DNA of 13,186 nucleotides, taken from NCBI GenBank assembly GCA_045578305.1, contig JAZNKA010000010.1, positions 1 through 13,186 on the forward strand, given 5' to 3'. The position numbers were made by a program, and so were the translations under genes. The notes under the pieces are model-generated. The model saw nothing but the letters and a program-made list of their open reading frames with translations. It was not told the origin of the DNA and made no database searches. The number at the start of each line of letters is the position of its first letter. Within the stretch, counting starts at the first letter, position 1. Of this stretch, positions 5,606 through 12,729 are shown piece by piece. The stretch comes from SIG440 sp045578305 (lineage in GTDB: Bacteria; Bacillota; Clostridia; Monoglobales; Monoglobaceae).

Positions 5606-7105
5606 TTAATAGCTTATATACTTAAGCGGGTCAACATACTGCCCGTTTTTTCTCACCTCAAAATGAAGATGAGTGCCGGTACTTCTGCCGGTACTTCCCA
5701 TTTTTGCAATTATGTCGCCTTTGGCAACACGGTCACCAACATCCACCAGAAGCGAGGCACAATGTCCGTACGCTGTCTGATAGCCGTTTTCGTGGTTTAT
5801 CACAATATAATTGCCATAACCCGACATCCATCCCGAATATGTCACCAGTCCACCGTCAGCCGCCTTGATGTTTGAGTTGTAAGACCCTGCTACATCAATG
5901 CCATTGTGGTTTCGGCCCCAACGCCTGCCATAACGCGACGAAAGTGTTCCGTACGAAGGATTGATGAATTTGCCCGAGCCTGTGGTCGGCGGACGCTTTT
6001 TTGTGCCGATTTTTTCAATTTTGGCAACCGGCTCGGATATTGTCTCGCTTTCCAGAACATCTTTTTCCGTTTCGATGCCGTTTACTTTTGTTATCCTTGC
6101 AAGCACTCTGGCGCTTCCGGTTTTGCCCTCGCGCGATACCACAGTTCTTCCTTCATAAAGACTGTCGTCCTTGATTTGTTCTACCTCATAAGGCACCGGC
6201 TCGGTCAGCGAAACCGTCTGCACGCTGCGCACCGAAAGCTTTGGCACAGCTTTTTCCACTTTGATTTTCATGCCTTCTTTTATGTTGTCGGTAACAGAAT
6301 CATTGATTGCCAGAAGATGTTCAACAGTTGTGCCGTATTGCTTTGCAATATCCCAAAGTGTGTCATCGTTCTTCACTGTATGCGTTGCAAGCTCGCTTGT
6401 ATTGCCCGAAAGAATTTCAAGTGCCGCTTCGGGCGTTTTAAGAAGAGCAATATGCACAAATGCGGTGTCGGTCTCCACTTCCTCGCAAAAATCAACAATC
6501 ATATCATCGGTTATGTTTTCGTTTGTATACTTTTGCTTGTACTTTGACAAAACCCACTCTGCTGCGCTCTCATCAGATACACCAAACAAGACTTCGCCGT
6601 CAACTGCCACGGTGCACGCCTCTACCATTGTGTCAATGTTAGAAAGAAGCTGCTTTTCAAGGTCTTTTCCTGTTGCAAGGTCTTTCTCCGAGACTATTCG
6701 CCTTACAAAAACAGGCTCTTTTTCGTAAACATAATCCTTGCCAAAATATTCGCTTAAGTCTGCTTTGACATCATCGATTGCTGTATATACTATGCTTTTG
6801 TCGGTCACAAGACCGATATTTTCGCCGTCTACAATAACCTCGTATCCAAAACTCCAGTTAAGAAGATTTGACACCGCACAAATCAATGCAACCGCCGCAA
6901 GGGTCGCAACCCCGCTTGCAATTTTTATTTTAAACTCGTTCCAAAGCGAAACAACCGAGTTCATATATGAGGTTTTTAAAATCTCCGCAACTTTTGACAT
7001 GGTTTTTTTGTATATAAAAGATGCCCTTTTCTTTTGCAAATCAAATGCCTTTTTTGCAAAAGACTGACTTTTGATTTTTTCTTTATTGTCAGCTCTGCCG
7101 CTCAA
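5606..7105 (-). CDS. M23 peptidoglycan endopeptidase with TM, LysM and G5 domains
   Basis: A 499-residue, membrane-anchored, LytM-type zinc endopeptidase that would cut peptide cross-links in peptidoglycan. In order: a basic cytosolic N-terminus, one transmembrane helix (about 62-83), an unassigned extracellular region (88-235), LysM (241-283), G5 (about 291-368) and M23 (about 382-496). The zinc ligands are H400 and D404 (HNGID) and H481; catalytic histidines are H448 (GHC) and H479 (HLHFE). All are present, so the enzyme should be active. The start is TTG with GGAAAGGGTGG ending 4 nt upstream; no in-frame ATG occurs before residue 36, which would still keep the TM helix. It is the first gene of the walR-rlmH operon, 23 nt before walR, and has a WalR box in its promoter region, so enzyme and regulator are made together. 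Confidence 0.93.
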   Translation of the reverse strand: MSGRADNKEKIKSQSFAKKAFDLQKKRASFIYKKTMSKVAEILKTSYMNSVVSLWNEFKIKIASGVATLAAVALICAVSNLLNWSFGYEVIVDGENIGLVTDKSIVYTAIDDVKADLSEYFGKDYVYEKEPVFVRRIVSEKDLATGKDLEKQLLSNIDTMVEACTVAVDGEVLFGVSDESAAEWVLSKYKQKYTNENITDDMIVDFCEEVETDTAFVHIALLKTPEAALEILSGNTSELATHTVKNDDTLWDIAKQYGTTVEHLLAINDSVTDNIKEGMKIKVEKAVPKLSVRSVQTVSLTEPVPYEVEQIKDDSLYEGRTVVSREGKTGSARVLARITKVNGIETEKDVLESETISEPVAKIEKIGTKKRPPTTGSGKFINPSYGTLSSRYGRRWGRNHNGIDVAGSYNSNIKAADGGLVTYSGWMSGYGNYIVINHENGYQTAYGHCASLLVDVGDRVAKGDIIAKMGSTGRSTGTHLHFEVRKNGQYVDPLKYISY

Positions 7106-7159
7106 AAAACCACCCTTTCCAAAATCTTTTTTACTATCCTATCAAAAAATATTTAACTC

Positions 7160-7207
7160 AATATAAATTAATTGTTACAATTTTGTTACATACACAATCA
7201 TTTTACA
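7160..7207 (-). promoter_or_regulatory. WalR-box direct repeat and probable promoter of the M23-walR-rlmH operon
   Basis: Read on the minus strand, TGTAAC-N5-TGTAAC (7190-7174) matches the known WalR/YycF site TGTWAH-N5-TGTWAH exactly in both half-sites. Directly upstream lies a weaker pair in the same 11-bp phase, TGTAAA-N5-TGTGTA (7207-7191). A possible -10, TATATT (7165-7160), starts 8 nt after the box, with no good -35 at the normal distance. The box would then overlap the -35 region, where it could repress or take the place of a -35, so the sign of regulation is open. The same region is divergent to the tatD promoter. Confidence 0.75.
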
Positions 7208-7262
7208 ACATTTCTTCTAAAAAATCAAGGGTTTTTAGTCGTTTGTTTTGACTTTTCAAGTC

Positions 7263-7291
7263 TTGACATCAATTTGATATAATGTTATACT
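7263..7291 (+). promoter_or_regulatory. SigA promoter of tatD
   Basis: TTGACA (7263-7268), a 17-nt spacer and TATACT (7286-7291), giving a transcript start near 7298 and a leader of about 54 nt. The nearby TATAAT at 7278-7283 is only 9 nt from the -35 and is not the partner. Confidence 0.85.
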
Positions 7292-7308
7292 TACAAAACG
7301 AATAATAC

Positions 7309-7329
7309 TTGTCGGAGCAGCTTCGGCAA
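7309..7329 (+). other. Imperfect palindrome in the tatD leader
   Basis: TTGTCGGAGC and GCTTCGGCAA flank a central A and can form a hairpin of about 8-9 bp with two G-U pairs in RNA. No T run follows, so it is not a terminator. It could be an operator or an mRNA 5' stabilising hairpin. Confidence 0.35.
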
Positions 7330-7351
7330 CTTAATACGAAAGGACCAGGCT

Positions 7352-8119
7352 ATGCAATTTCTGTACGATACCCACGCCCACCTTGACGACGAGATGTTTG
7401 ATGCTGACCGCGAAGCGGTAATAGAAAAAATCAAAGCATCAGGAGTTGGGCTTGTAAACAACATAGGCTCGTGTATGGAATCGTCTCGCGCAAGCATAGA
7501 GCTTTCAGAAAAATACGACTTTATCCGTGCCACCGTCGGCGTGCATCCAAGCGAAACAAAGAATCTGACCATGTCAGATATTGACGAACTCAGGCAAATG
7601 GCAAAACACCCCAAAGTGGTTGCAATAGGCGAAATAGGACTTGACTATCACTATGACGATACCGACCCCGAAACGCAAAAGAAGTGGTTTGAAATCCAAC
7701 TGGATTTGGCAAAAGAGCTTGACATGCCTGTTGTAATACATGACCGCGAATCAAAGGGCGAGTGTCTTGCCATGCTCAAGCAGAAAGGTATCAAAAAAGG
7801 CGTTGTTCATTGTTTTTCGGGGAGTGCCGAAACAGCAAAGGAAATTCTTGATATGGGTCTTAACATCTCTTTCACCGGTGTTTTGACATTCAAAAACGCA
7901 AAGCGTGCAATCGAGGCACTTAAAGTCATTCCTCTTGACCGCCTTTTTGTCGAAACCGATTGCCCATATATGGCGCCCGAGCCGCATCGGGGAAGTCGAA
8001 ACGACAGCAGCCTTCTCTGCCACATAGCCGAAAAAGTTGCCGAAATCAAAGGCATCCCTTATGATGAAGTTGTACGGATTACGACCGAAAATGCAATGAA
8101 ATTTTTTAATGTGCGATAA
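7352..8119 (+). CDS. tatD: TatD family metal-dependent hydrolase (putative DNase)
   Basis: A 255-residue cytosolic TIM-barrel hydrolase of the TatD/YcfH group, usual length. Metal-site residues are visible: H8 and H10 (DTHAHLDD), E94 (IGEIGLDYH), H130 (IHDRES), H153 (VHCFSG) and D203 (VETDCPY). GVHPSE (63-68) and PHRGSRND (211-218) are further family signatures. Characterised members are metal-dependent 3'-5' exonucleases or endonucleases linked to DNA repair. AAAGGA ends 7 nt before the ATG and a SigA promoter lies about 60 nt upstream. In many Firmicutes tatD is followed by rnmV and ksgA; here a terminator follows at once, so the gene is monocistronic. Confidence 0.95.
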   Translation: MQFLYDTHAHLDDEMFDADREAVIEKIKASGVGLVNNIGSCMESSRASIELSEKYDFIRATVGVHPSETKNLTMSDIDELRQMAKHPKVVAIGEIGLDYHYDDTDPETQKKWFEIQLDLAKELDMPVVIHDRESKGECLAMLKQKGIKKGVVHCFSGSAETAKEILDMGLNISFTGVLTFKNAKRAIEALKVIPLDRLFVETDCPYMAPEPHRGSRNDSSLLCHIAEKVAEIKGIPYDEVVRITTENAMKFFNVR

Positions 8120-8130
8120 ATAAAATAAAA

Positions 8131-8164
8131 GCAAAAAGGTTCCGCCAACGCGGAACCTTTTTGC
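8131..8164. terminator. Bidirectional intrinsic terminator after tatD
   Basis: A perfect 15-bp inverted repeat (GCAAAAAGGTTCCGC at 8131-8145 and its complement at 8150-8164) has a CAAC loop. A and T runs within the arms serve both strands. It ends tatD and would also stop minus-strand transcription that passes the RNA B copy 2 terminator. Confidence 0.9.
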
Positions 8165-8196
8165 CTGTGTCGCAACAACTATGTATCCATACACTT

Positions 8197-8224
8197 AAAA
8201 AAAAGTGCATGGCAAGCCATGCAC
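8197..8224 (-). terminator. Intrinsic terminator of RNA B copy 2
   Basis: On the minus strand GTGCATGG (8224-8217) pairs with CCATGCAC (8212-8205) around CTTG and is followed by eight T residues (8204-8197). Confidence 0.9.
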
Positions 8225-8351
8225 CGAAAAATGCAAGGCTCTTGTTTGCGAGACAATTTTCTTTCCACAAAAAGGGATGCGAAAAAGTGAGCCTGCATTT
8301 TTACCAAAACGCAAAACACCCCTTAAGTGGATAACTATTAAATTGTCTCGC
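8197..8351 (-). ncRNA. Structured RNA B, copy 2
   Basis: Predicted ~155-nt transcript starting at G 8351. P1 pairs 8351-8340 with 8259-8248 (12 bp, perfect; sequence partly different from copy 1). An inner stem joins CCAC...GGGGTG to CATCCC...GTGG, occupying the place of P2. The apical hairpin GCGTTTT-GGTA-AAAATGC matches P3. The long-range helix is AAATGCAGGCTC with GAGCCtTGCATTT, the same 12 bp and same single bulge as in copy 1, with C-G changed to T-A and A-T changed to G-C. TTTTGGTAAAAA and GCAGRCTC are kept in both. No gene lies downstream, so this copy must act, if at all, as a free RNA. Confidence 0.78.
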
Positions 8352-8357
8352 AAAACT

Positions 8358-8386
8358 ATTATATCACTAATTTTATTAAATTACAA
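8358..8386 (-). promoter_or_regulatory. Extended -10 SigA promoter of RNA B copy 2
   Basis: On the minus strand TTGTAA (8386-8381), a 17-nt spacer ending in TGA, and TATAAT (8363-8358). The -10 region GTGATATAATA is identical to copy 1 and the start is predicted at 8351. Confidence 0.85.
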
Positions 8387-8403
8387 GTATTATTTATTTT
8401 CAT

Positions 8404-8630
8404 AAGGGGGCTTCTTCAGCAAAGCCCCCTTAACCCCCTGCCGCACCGATTTATAACTCAGGAGCTTGTAATTGCTTGTCTTTTATGAAATAACGAATGC
8501 TCGAAAACGCGAACTTATCGCGTCTCTCGCTAAAATGCCTTGCCAGCAAATGAAATCGATTGCAAGGCATTTTTCTGTTATTTCACAAAATCCTCACAAA
8601 CAATCTCCAATCGTCATAAATAAGGTGAAT
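8404..8630 (-). ncRNA. Structured element A, copy 2
   Basis: All helices of copy 1 recur: closing helix 8621-8613 with 8457-8449 (9 bp, one G-U where copy 1 has A-U); junction stem 8585-8577 with 8494-8486 (9 bp, perfect, sequence changed on both sides); hairpin 8573-8562 with 8543-8532 (12 bp); hairpin 8523-8518 with 8512-8507 (ACGCGA/TCGCGT, replacing ACACGC/GCGTGT); GC hairpin 8431-8422 with 8413-8404 (AAGGGGGCTT/AAGCCCCCTT). No promoter of its own is clear; it may be transcribed from the gene at 8680-9480, which has no terminator. Confidence 0.6.
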
Positions 8631-8679
8631 AAAAACTTTGAAGGAAGCCGCGTTTAGGGCAGCACCCCATAAATTATAC

Positions 8680-9480
8680 TTATTTCTTATTACTGCTTTC
8701 TTTTCTTATTTTGGGAATAAACATCCTTGCAATCTTACCCTTTCCACGGGTTTTGACATAAAAAAACCCAATAAAGCTGAACACAACCGCGCCTATAAAG
8801 TTGACAAACAAATCCTTCATTGTGTCATAAAGACCTATGTCAAGGTAGCCGTCGATTTCCAGTTCCGCTCCGTTTACAGCCGTTGTTGTTATATGCTGCA
8901 CAGCCATCGGGTCTTTTGTCCCGTCACCCAACAGAGTCGAGGTAAAGCTTTTTACAATATAATCTTTTTGCATATCGCTGTCAAAAAATATATCGCAGAA
9001 AAATTCAAAAAACTCCCACAAAACCCCTATGGTCATAGAAAAACAAAACGCTACAATTGCCAAAAACATTGGCGACATTTTAAATTTTATATTCTCGTTT
9101 CGGTTAAGTATATCACTGAGGGCAAAGCCGATTGCAGCACACAAAAATCCATTTACCGTATGCAAAATAGTGTCCCAATAAGGCACCTTGGTATAATAGT
9201 TGCCCATTTCGCCCAGGATTTCTGCCGCAAAAATGAACAAAAGAATTACAATTTCAAGTGCACTTGGAAGCTCAATCCCAAAATTCTTTTTAACAAACGA
9301 CGGTGCGGTAAGCAAAACAAAAGTCAGTACGCAAAAAAACAGGTTTTCATAAACACCCGAAATATATGAATGCACCCCTGCTATAACCACCATAAGACGA
9401 AGAGCAACAAACACAACAAATGTTGCTTTTTTTTCTTTTATGGCAGTCTTATATTCTTTCAGTCGGCTTTCTTTTGGCAT
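8680..9480 (-). CDS. Polytopic membrane protein, DUF2238/YjdF-like
   Basis: A 266-residue integral membrane protein with about six hydrophobic helices (roughly 20-36, 44-60, 72-90, 107-125, 138-156, 228-244) and basic ends. Conserved-looking polar residues lie in or near the membrane: W102-D103, H107 and G111 in YWDTILHTVNG, G152, W155-E156 and E159 in GVLWEFFEF, and D214, D219, D223, N227, G230 in DIGLYDTMKDLFVNFIGA. This pattern suggests the uncharacterised DUF2238/YjdF-like family; no function is known. AGGAGGAAG about 5 nt before the ATG fixes the start. It has its own promoter (9557-9530) and no terminator at its end, so its transcript may run into cassette copy 2, which is on the same strand. 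Confidence 0.8.
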   Translation of the reverse strand: MPKESRLKEYKTAIKEKKATFVVFVALRLMVVIAGVHSYISGVYENLFFCVLTFVLLTAPSFVKKNFGIELPSALEIVILLFIFAAEILGEMGNYYTKVPYWDTILHTVNGFLCAAIGFALSDILNRNENIKFKMSPMFLAIVAFCFSMTIGVLWEFFEFFCDIFFDSDMQKDYIVKSFTSTLLGDGTKDPMAVQHITTTAVNGAELEIDGYLDIGLYDTMKDLFVNFIGAVVFSFIGFFYVKTRGKGKIARMFIPKIRKESSNKK

Positions 9481-9529
9481 TTAAGCTTCCTCCTGTGCTA
9501 AATAAATATATTAATCACTATAATAACCA

Positions 9530-9557
9530 ATTATATCATATTATCAAAATTTTTCAA
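9530..9557 (-). promoter_or_regulatory. Probable SigA promoter of the gene at 8680-9480
   Basis: On the minus strand TTGAAA (9557-9552), a 16-nt spacer ending in TGA, and TATAAT (9535-9530). The start is expected near 9523, about 43 nt before the ATG. No equally clear promoter for rubrerythrin is visible in this divergent gap. Confidence 0.7.
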
Positions 9558-9640
9558 TAACTACCAATTTTTATGTTTTTACCGGAATAATTTTCTCGCA
9601 GCGGTCAATACTAAAAAGAAAACAAGGAGGATAATTTGTT

Positions 9641-10228
9641 ATGGATTTTAATGCCAGCGAAACCAAAAAGAACCTGCTTCGCGCATTTGCGGGCGAAAGT
9701 CAGGCGCGAAACCGTTATACATTTGCCGCATCCCAGGCACGAAAGCAGAATCTTTATGTTGTCGAAGCACTTTTTAATTTTACCGCAGGTCAGGAAAAGG
9801 AGCATGGCGAGCTGTTTTATAATCATCTTGCCCCTGCCGCAGGCGAAAATATTACCATTGACGCAGGCTTCCCGATTGACATAAGCGACTCGATAATTTC
9901 GCTTCTTCGCTCGGCTCAGCACAACGAGTTTGAGGAATATAGCGATGTCTACAAGAATTTCGCCGAAATTGCCAAGGAAGAAGGCTTTGCTGAAATTTCG
10001 ACCCTTTTTAAAAACATCGCCGATATCGAAAATACTCACAGCGAGCGTTTTGCAAAATTTGCAAAGCTTCTCGAAGAAGACCGCCTTTTTGTCTCTGACA
10101 TCAAGACAAAATGGATGTGTCTCAACTGTGGCTTTGTCTATGAGGGAACGGCTGTGCCCCCTGCCTGCCCCGTATGCCGACACGACAGAGGGTACTTCAT
10201 CCGTATGGAATTTGTTGAAAAGCCTTAG
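9641..10228 (+). CDS. rbr: Rubrerythrin
   Basis: A 195-residue classical rubrerythrin, which reduces hydrogen peroxide in anaerobes at a diiron centre with electrons from a C-terminal rubredoxin-type iron site. Diiron ligands are E19 (GESQARNRY), E52 and H55 (QEKEHG), E96 and E99 (HNEFEEY), and E130 and H133 (IENTHSERF). The rubredoxin-like site is C160-x2-C163 and C176-x2-C179. All expected ligands are present. AAGGAGG (9624-9630) lies 10 nt before the ATG. The gene is monocistronic, converges on spoIIE with a 26-nt gap, and has no obvious terminator. It suggests an anaerobic or microaerobic host. Confidence 0.97.
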   Translation: MDFNASETKKNLLRAFAGESQARNRYTFAASQARKQNLYVVEALFNFTAGQEKEHGELFYNHLAPAAGENITIDAGFPIDISDSIISLLRSAQHNEFEEYSDVYKNFAEIAKEEGFAEISTLFKNIADIENTHSERFAKFAKLLEEDRLFVSDIKTKWMCLNCGFVYEGTAVPPACPVCRHDRGYFIRMEFVEKP

Positions 10229-10254
10229 TCCGTACAACATCCGTTTTTTAAAAC

Positions 10255-12606
10255 TTACCCGACCGCTTTCAGCTTGACCGAAAGCACCGTCATATCATCA
10301 CGAGCCATGCCGTTTTGTTTTTTTGCGGCATGGTTCAATATTTTTTGAGCCATATTTTCGCCATCATCGCTGTTGTTTTTTACAAACTCACTGACCCAGA
10401 CACTTCCGTCCTGCCGGCTTTCAATCCCGTCTGTCATCATCAAAATCCGGTCTCCGTCACGAAGTTTGGTTTTTGAAACCTCTGCCTCGGCATCGGCAAT
10501 AAGTCCCACCGGCAGCGACGACGCCTTGACCGAGCGCACCCGTCCGTTGCTGCCTAAAATAAAGCTTGGCTCGGCTCCGGTTTTTATAAACTGTGCCTCA
10601 CCTGTATAAAGGTCGATTATACATAAATCCAAGGTGACAAACGCCTCATCATCCGACTTCATTATCATAAGAGAATTTATTAGTCTTACTGCAATACGAC
10701 TATCAAACCCTGCCTCCAGAAAGCTATCCAAAAGTTCAAGAATCGCCTCACTTTCCTTTGCCGCGCGATATCCTGTGCCCATTCCGTCGCTGATTGCGAT
10801 TATAAACTTGCCGTTTTTAAGGTTAAGGAATTTAAAATTGTCCCCATTTTTTTCACAAGCGGCAGCTGTTGCATGTTCGGTTTCAACTTCAAATTTCTGA
10901 GTCTCAGAAAAAACAAGCTTTATCAAGTGCTTGTCCTCCGCCACTTCTTCGCGCACTAACGAGCCACATCCGGCATACGACTTCATTACTTTTTCAATTA
11001 TCCGCCTTTGTTTAGTCTGAAATCTGGATGCTTTAAGCACAACTTCGATGCGCTTTTTGCCATTCCTGTCTTCCATAATATTTACACTTTTGGGTCTTAT
11101 TCCGCTTATCTCAAGTCTTGAGCGCAGCTCCCATCCCGAGATTGCCGCTGTTCTTGTGTCCGAATCTATCCCTTCTGTAAGATTTTCCAAAATATCCGAC
11201 ACTCCTCCAAGCTGTTTGCCTGCAAGATGCCTGCTTTCGCACAGTCTGCTTCGCCACACCTGACGGACACGGTATATGTCAAATTGGTGGTTTATTTCGT
11301 CCACAAAAGCATTCAGGTTTATGCAACGCGCGGCAAACGAACTTCCCACATCCTCTTTTTTCGCAACTCCCTTTTCTTTCATTATTTTAAGCAGCGCAAA
11401 CATTTCTTCGTATGTCGAATTAAAGCTTTGTCCCCAACAAACCCCTGACTTGCGGCAATTCTTGCACGCCTTTTCTGCTGCAATATCAAAAATTGACGCA
11501 CAATCTTCGTCATTTCGCATTTTCTCTTTATCCGAAAGGCGCTCCAGAGTCTTTGTCATCGACTCAAATGCCGCGGCAGCAGCCCTGAGTCTTGCCTTTA
11601 AGTCCTCTTTAACTTTAGCGATGCTCTCGCGTTCGCCATCTTTCAAGGTGACAACCCCTTTCACCACTTCAAGCCAGGACGGAGGGAAAAATCCAAACGC
11701 AACCGCCGCCGCCATAATTTCCCACAGCGACAACACCGCCTCGGTCGCATTGTTGGTATATACGGTCATTATTCCATTTGCCAGAATAATCCCTGCAACC
11801 GCACCTCCCTTGCCGAACTTCGAAAATGCGCCTGCCAGAAATCCACAAAAACCAAACGCGCCCAGAATTGACATAAAGAAGTCGCTTCCAATGCCGCACA
11901 CAATGCCAAGAACAATACCTGTCCCGGTCGAATACCCTGCCCCGCAGCTTGCCGAAACAACAAGCAACATCACCGCCGCAATCGCATTCATAACAGAGAA
12001 CTCAGACCCAAGGTATATCTCCTTAAATCCCAGAAGTGCCACCAAAATCACCGAAGCAAGACTCAGTTTGGAATCTCCGTCAAGCGTTTCAAACGCAAGC
12101 TCCCGTTCTTTAATCGCCGAAACACTTTTTTCCATCATAAGCGTCCCCGACACAACCAGCGCCGCCTCGCAAAGCAGCAAAACAAAATCAAGTACCGAAA
12201 AGCCCTCTATCACAAGCATAGCCACACCGGTAACCAAAGTGCTGACGGCTGCAATCACCCCTGCCGTCACATCGGTCAGCTTGATTCCCTTTTTAAGAAC
12301 AAAAAGTGCCGCAAGATACAAAAATCCTGCACATATATACCTTGCACTACCCAAGCGGTCGCAAACAAATATACTCCCCACACTTGTTGCAACAAAAACA
12401 AGAACCGCTTTAAGTGAAAGTCGCCGCTCCTGTGCAAGGTATGCCATGCCAAACGGCGCAATTCCCGGAAGGGGCATCGCCATCGCAAGAAATATTCCAA
12501 TCAGGCTTGTCCTCAAATCACTTGCCGAAAGTTTTCCCCTGATTTTCCCCAGCACTTTTTTTGCCGCAGAAATATTTTTGTATGTATACGCCTTAGTTTC
12601 AGACAC
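10255..12606 (-). CDS. spoIIE: Stage II sporulation protein E (PP2C-type phosphatase)
   Basis: About 783 residues. SpoIIE dephosphorylates the anti-anti-sigma factor SpoIIAA to switch on SigF in the forespore and takes part in polar septation. The N-terminal third has around ten membrane helices (about 35-320), followed by a coiled regulatory region with a CKNCRKSGVCW cysteine cluster, and a C-terminal PP2C/SpoIIE domain. Metal-binding aspartates are seen in AISDGMGTG (about D607), MMTDGIE (about D726) and ARDDMTV (about 770); the substrate-side TGAEPSF and SLPVGL motifs are present. A GTG at 12612 is only 1 nt from the GGAGG (12618-12614), while the in-frame GTG at 12606 is 7 nt away, so I place the start there. 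The promoter has 0A boxes. It is a diagnostic gene for endospore formers. Confidence 0.97.
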   Translation of the reverse strand: MSETKAYTYKNISAAKKVLGKIRGKLSASDLRTSLIGIFLAMAMPLPGIAPFGMAYLAQERRLSLKAVLVFVATSVGSIFVCDRLGSARYICAGFLYLAALFVLKKGIKLTDVTAGVIAAVSTLVTGVAMLVIEGFSVLDFVLLLCEAALVVSGTLMMEKSVSAIKERELAFETLDGDSKLSLASVILVALLGFKEIYLGSEFSVMNAIAAVMLLVVSASCGAGYSTGTGIVLGIVCGIGSDFFMSILGAFGFCGFLAGAFSKFGKGGAVAGIILANGIMTVYTNNATEAVLSLWEIMAAAVAFGFFPPSWLEVVKGVVTLKDGERESIAKVKEDLKARLRAAAAAFESMTKTLERLSDKEKMRNDEDCASIFDIAAEKACKNCRKSGVCWGQSFNSTYEEMFALLKIMKEKGVAKKEDVGSSFAARCINLNAFVDEINHQFDIYRVRQVWRSRLCESRHLAGKQLGGVSDILENLTEGIDSDTRTAAISGWELRSRLEISGIRPKSVNIMEDRNGKKRIEVVLKASRFQTKQRRIIEKVMKSYAGCGSLVREEVAEDKHLIKLVFSETQKFEVETEHATAAACEKNGDNFKFLNLKNGKFIIAISDGMGTGYRAAKESEAILELLDSFLEAGFDSRIAVRLINSLMIMKSDDEAFVTLDLCIIDLYTGEAQFIKTGAEPSFILGSNGRVRSVKASSLPVGLIADAEAEVSKTKLRDGDRILMMTDGIESRQDGSVWVSEFVKNNSDDGENMAQKILNHAAKKQNGMARDDMTVLSVKLKAVG

Positions 12607-12652
12607 ACACACTCCTCCTTTGTAAAATTACCAAAATTTGTAAATTTTCTTC

Positions 12653-12686
12653 ATTATACAAGGATAAATATGCGCTAAATGTCGAA
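12653..12686 (-). promoter_or_regulatory. Spo0A-activated SigA promoter of spoIIE
   Basis: On the minus strand the -10 TATAAT is at 12658-12653. Exactly 21 nt upstream lies TCGACA as a -35-like hexamer, overlapped by a perfect 0A box (TGTCGAA at 12680-12686 on the plus strand). Bacillus spoIIE and spoIIG promoters have the same feature: an over-long -35/-10 spacing of 21-22 bp that needs Spo0A~P bound at the -35. The expected start near 12646 gives a 40-nt leader. Confidence 0.8.
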
Positions 12687-12729
12687 AAAGACTACCCAAA
12701 ACAACATTTTAAAAAAGTTAAAGCGACGG

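Larger units (their letters stand above)
8197..8640 (-). repeat. Non-coding cassette, copy 2 (elements A + B), inverted
   Basis: The minus strand of this stretch aligns end to end with 166-618. The 38-nt block at 8476-8439 is identical to 333-370, and the promoter, loop TGCTGAAG and terminator are in the same order. Unlike copy 1, no gene follows the terminator: the next feature is the convergent end of tatD. Upstream on the same strand is the gene at 8680-9480, which has no terminator of its own. This 560-nt interval between 8119 and 8680 contains no convincing ORF. Confidence 0.85.

Noticed and set aside
7278..7283. TATAAT upstream of tatD as its -10 box
   Set aside because: It is 9 nt from TTGACA, too close; TATACT at 17 nt is the proper partner.
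8205..8657. Short plus-strand frames inside cassette copy 2
   Set aside because: They are not kept in frame in copy 1 and lack ribosome binding sites; paired stem changes show that RNA structure, not coding, is conserved.
8638..9369. 243-codon plus-strand frame opposite the membrane protein
   Set aside because: The minus-strand protein has clear membrane helices, a strong ribosome binding site and a promoter; the plus frame has odd Lys/Tyr/Cys-rich composition.
9611..10240. 209-codon minus-strand frame opposite rubrerythrin
   Set aside because: Rubrerythrin on the plus strand has all its metal ligands and a strong ribosome binding site; the reverse frame is a shadow.
11276..12625. Long open frame (449 codons) on the plus strand opposite spoIIE
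   Set aside because: It is antisense to a clear spoIIE gene, rich in Ser/Pro/Ala/Thr as expected from the reversed codons, lacks a ribosome binding site and has no recognisable domain.
12619..12642. TGTAAA direct repeat upstream of spoIIE as a WalR box
   Set aside because: The half-sites start 18 nt apart rather than 11, so they do not fit the WalR pattern.
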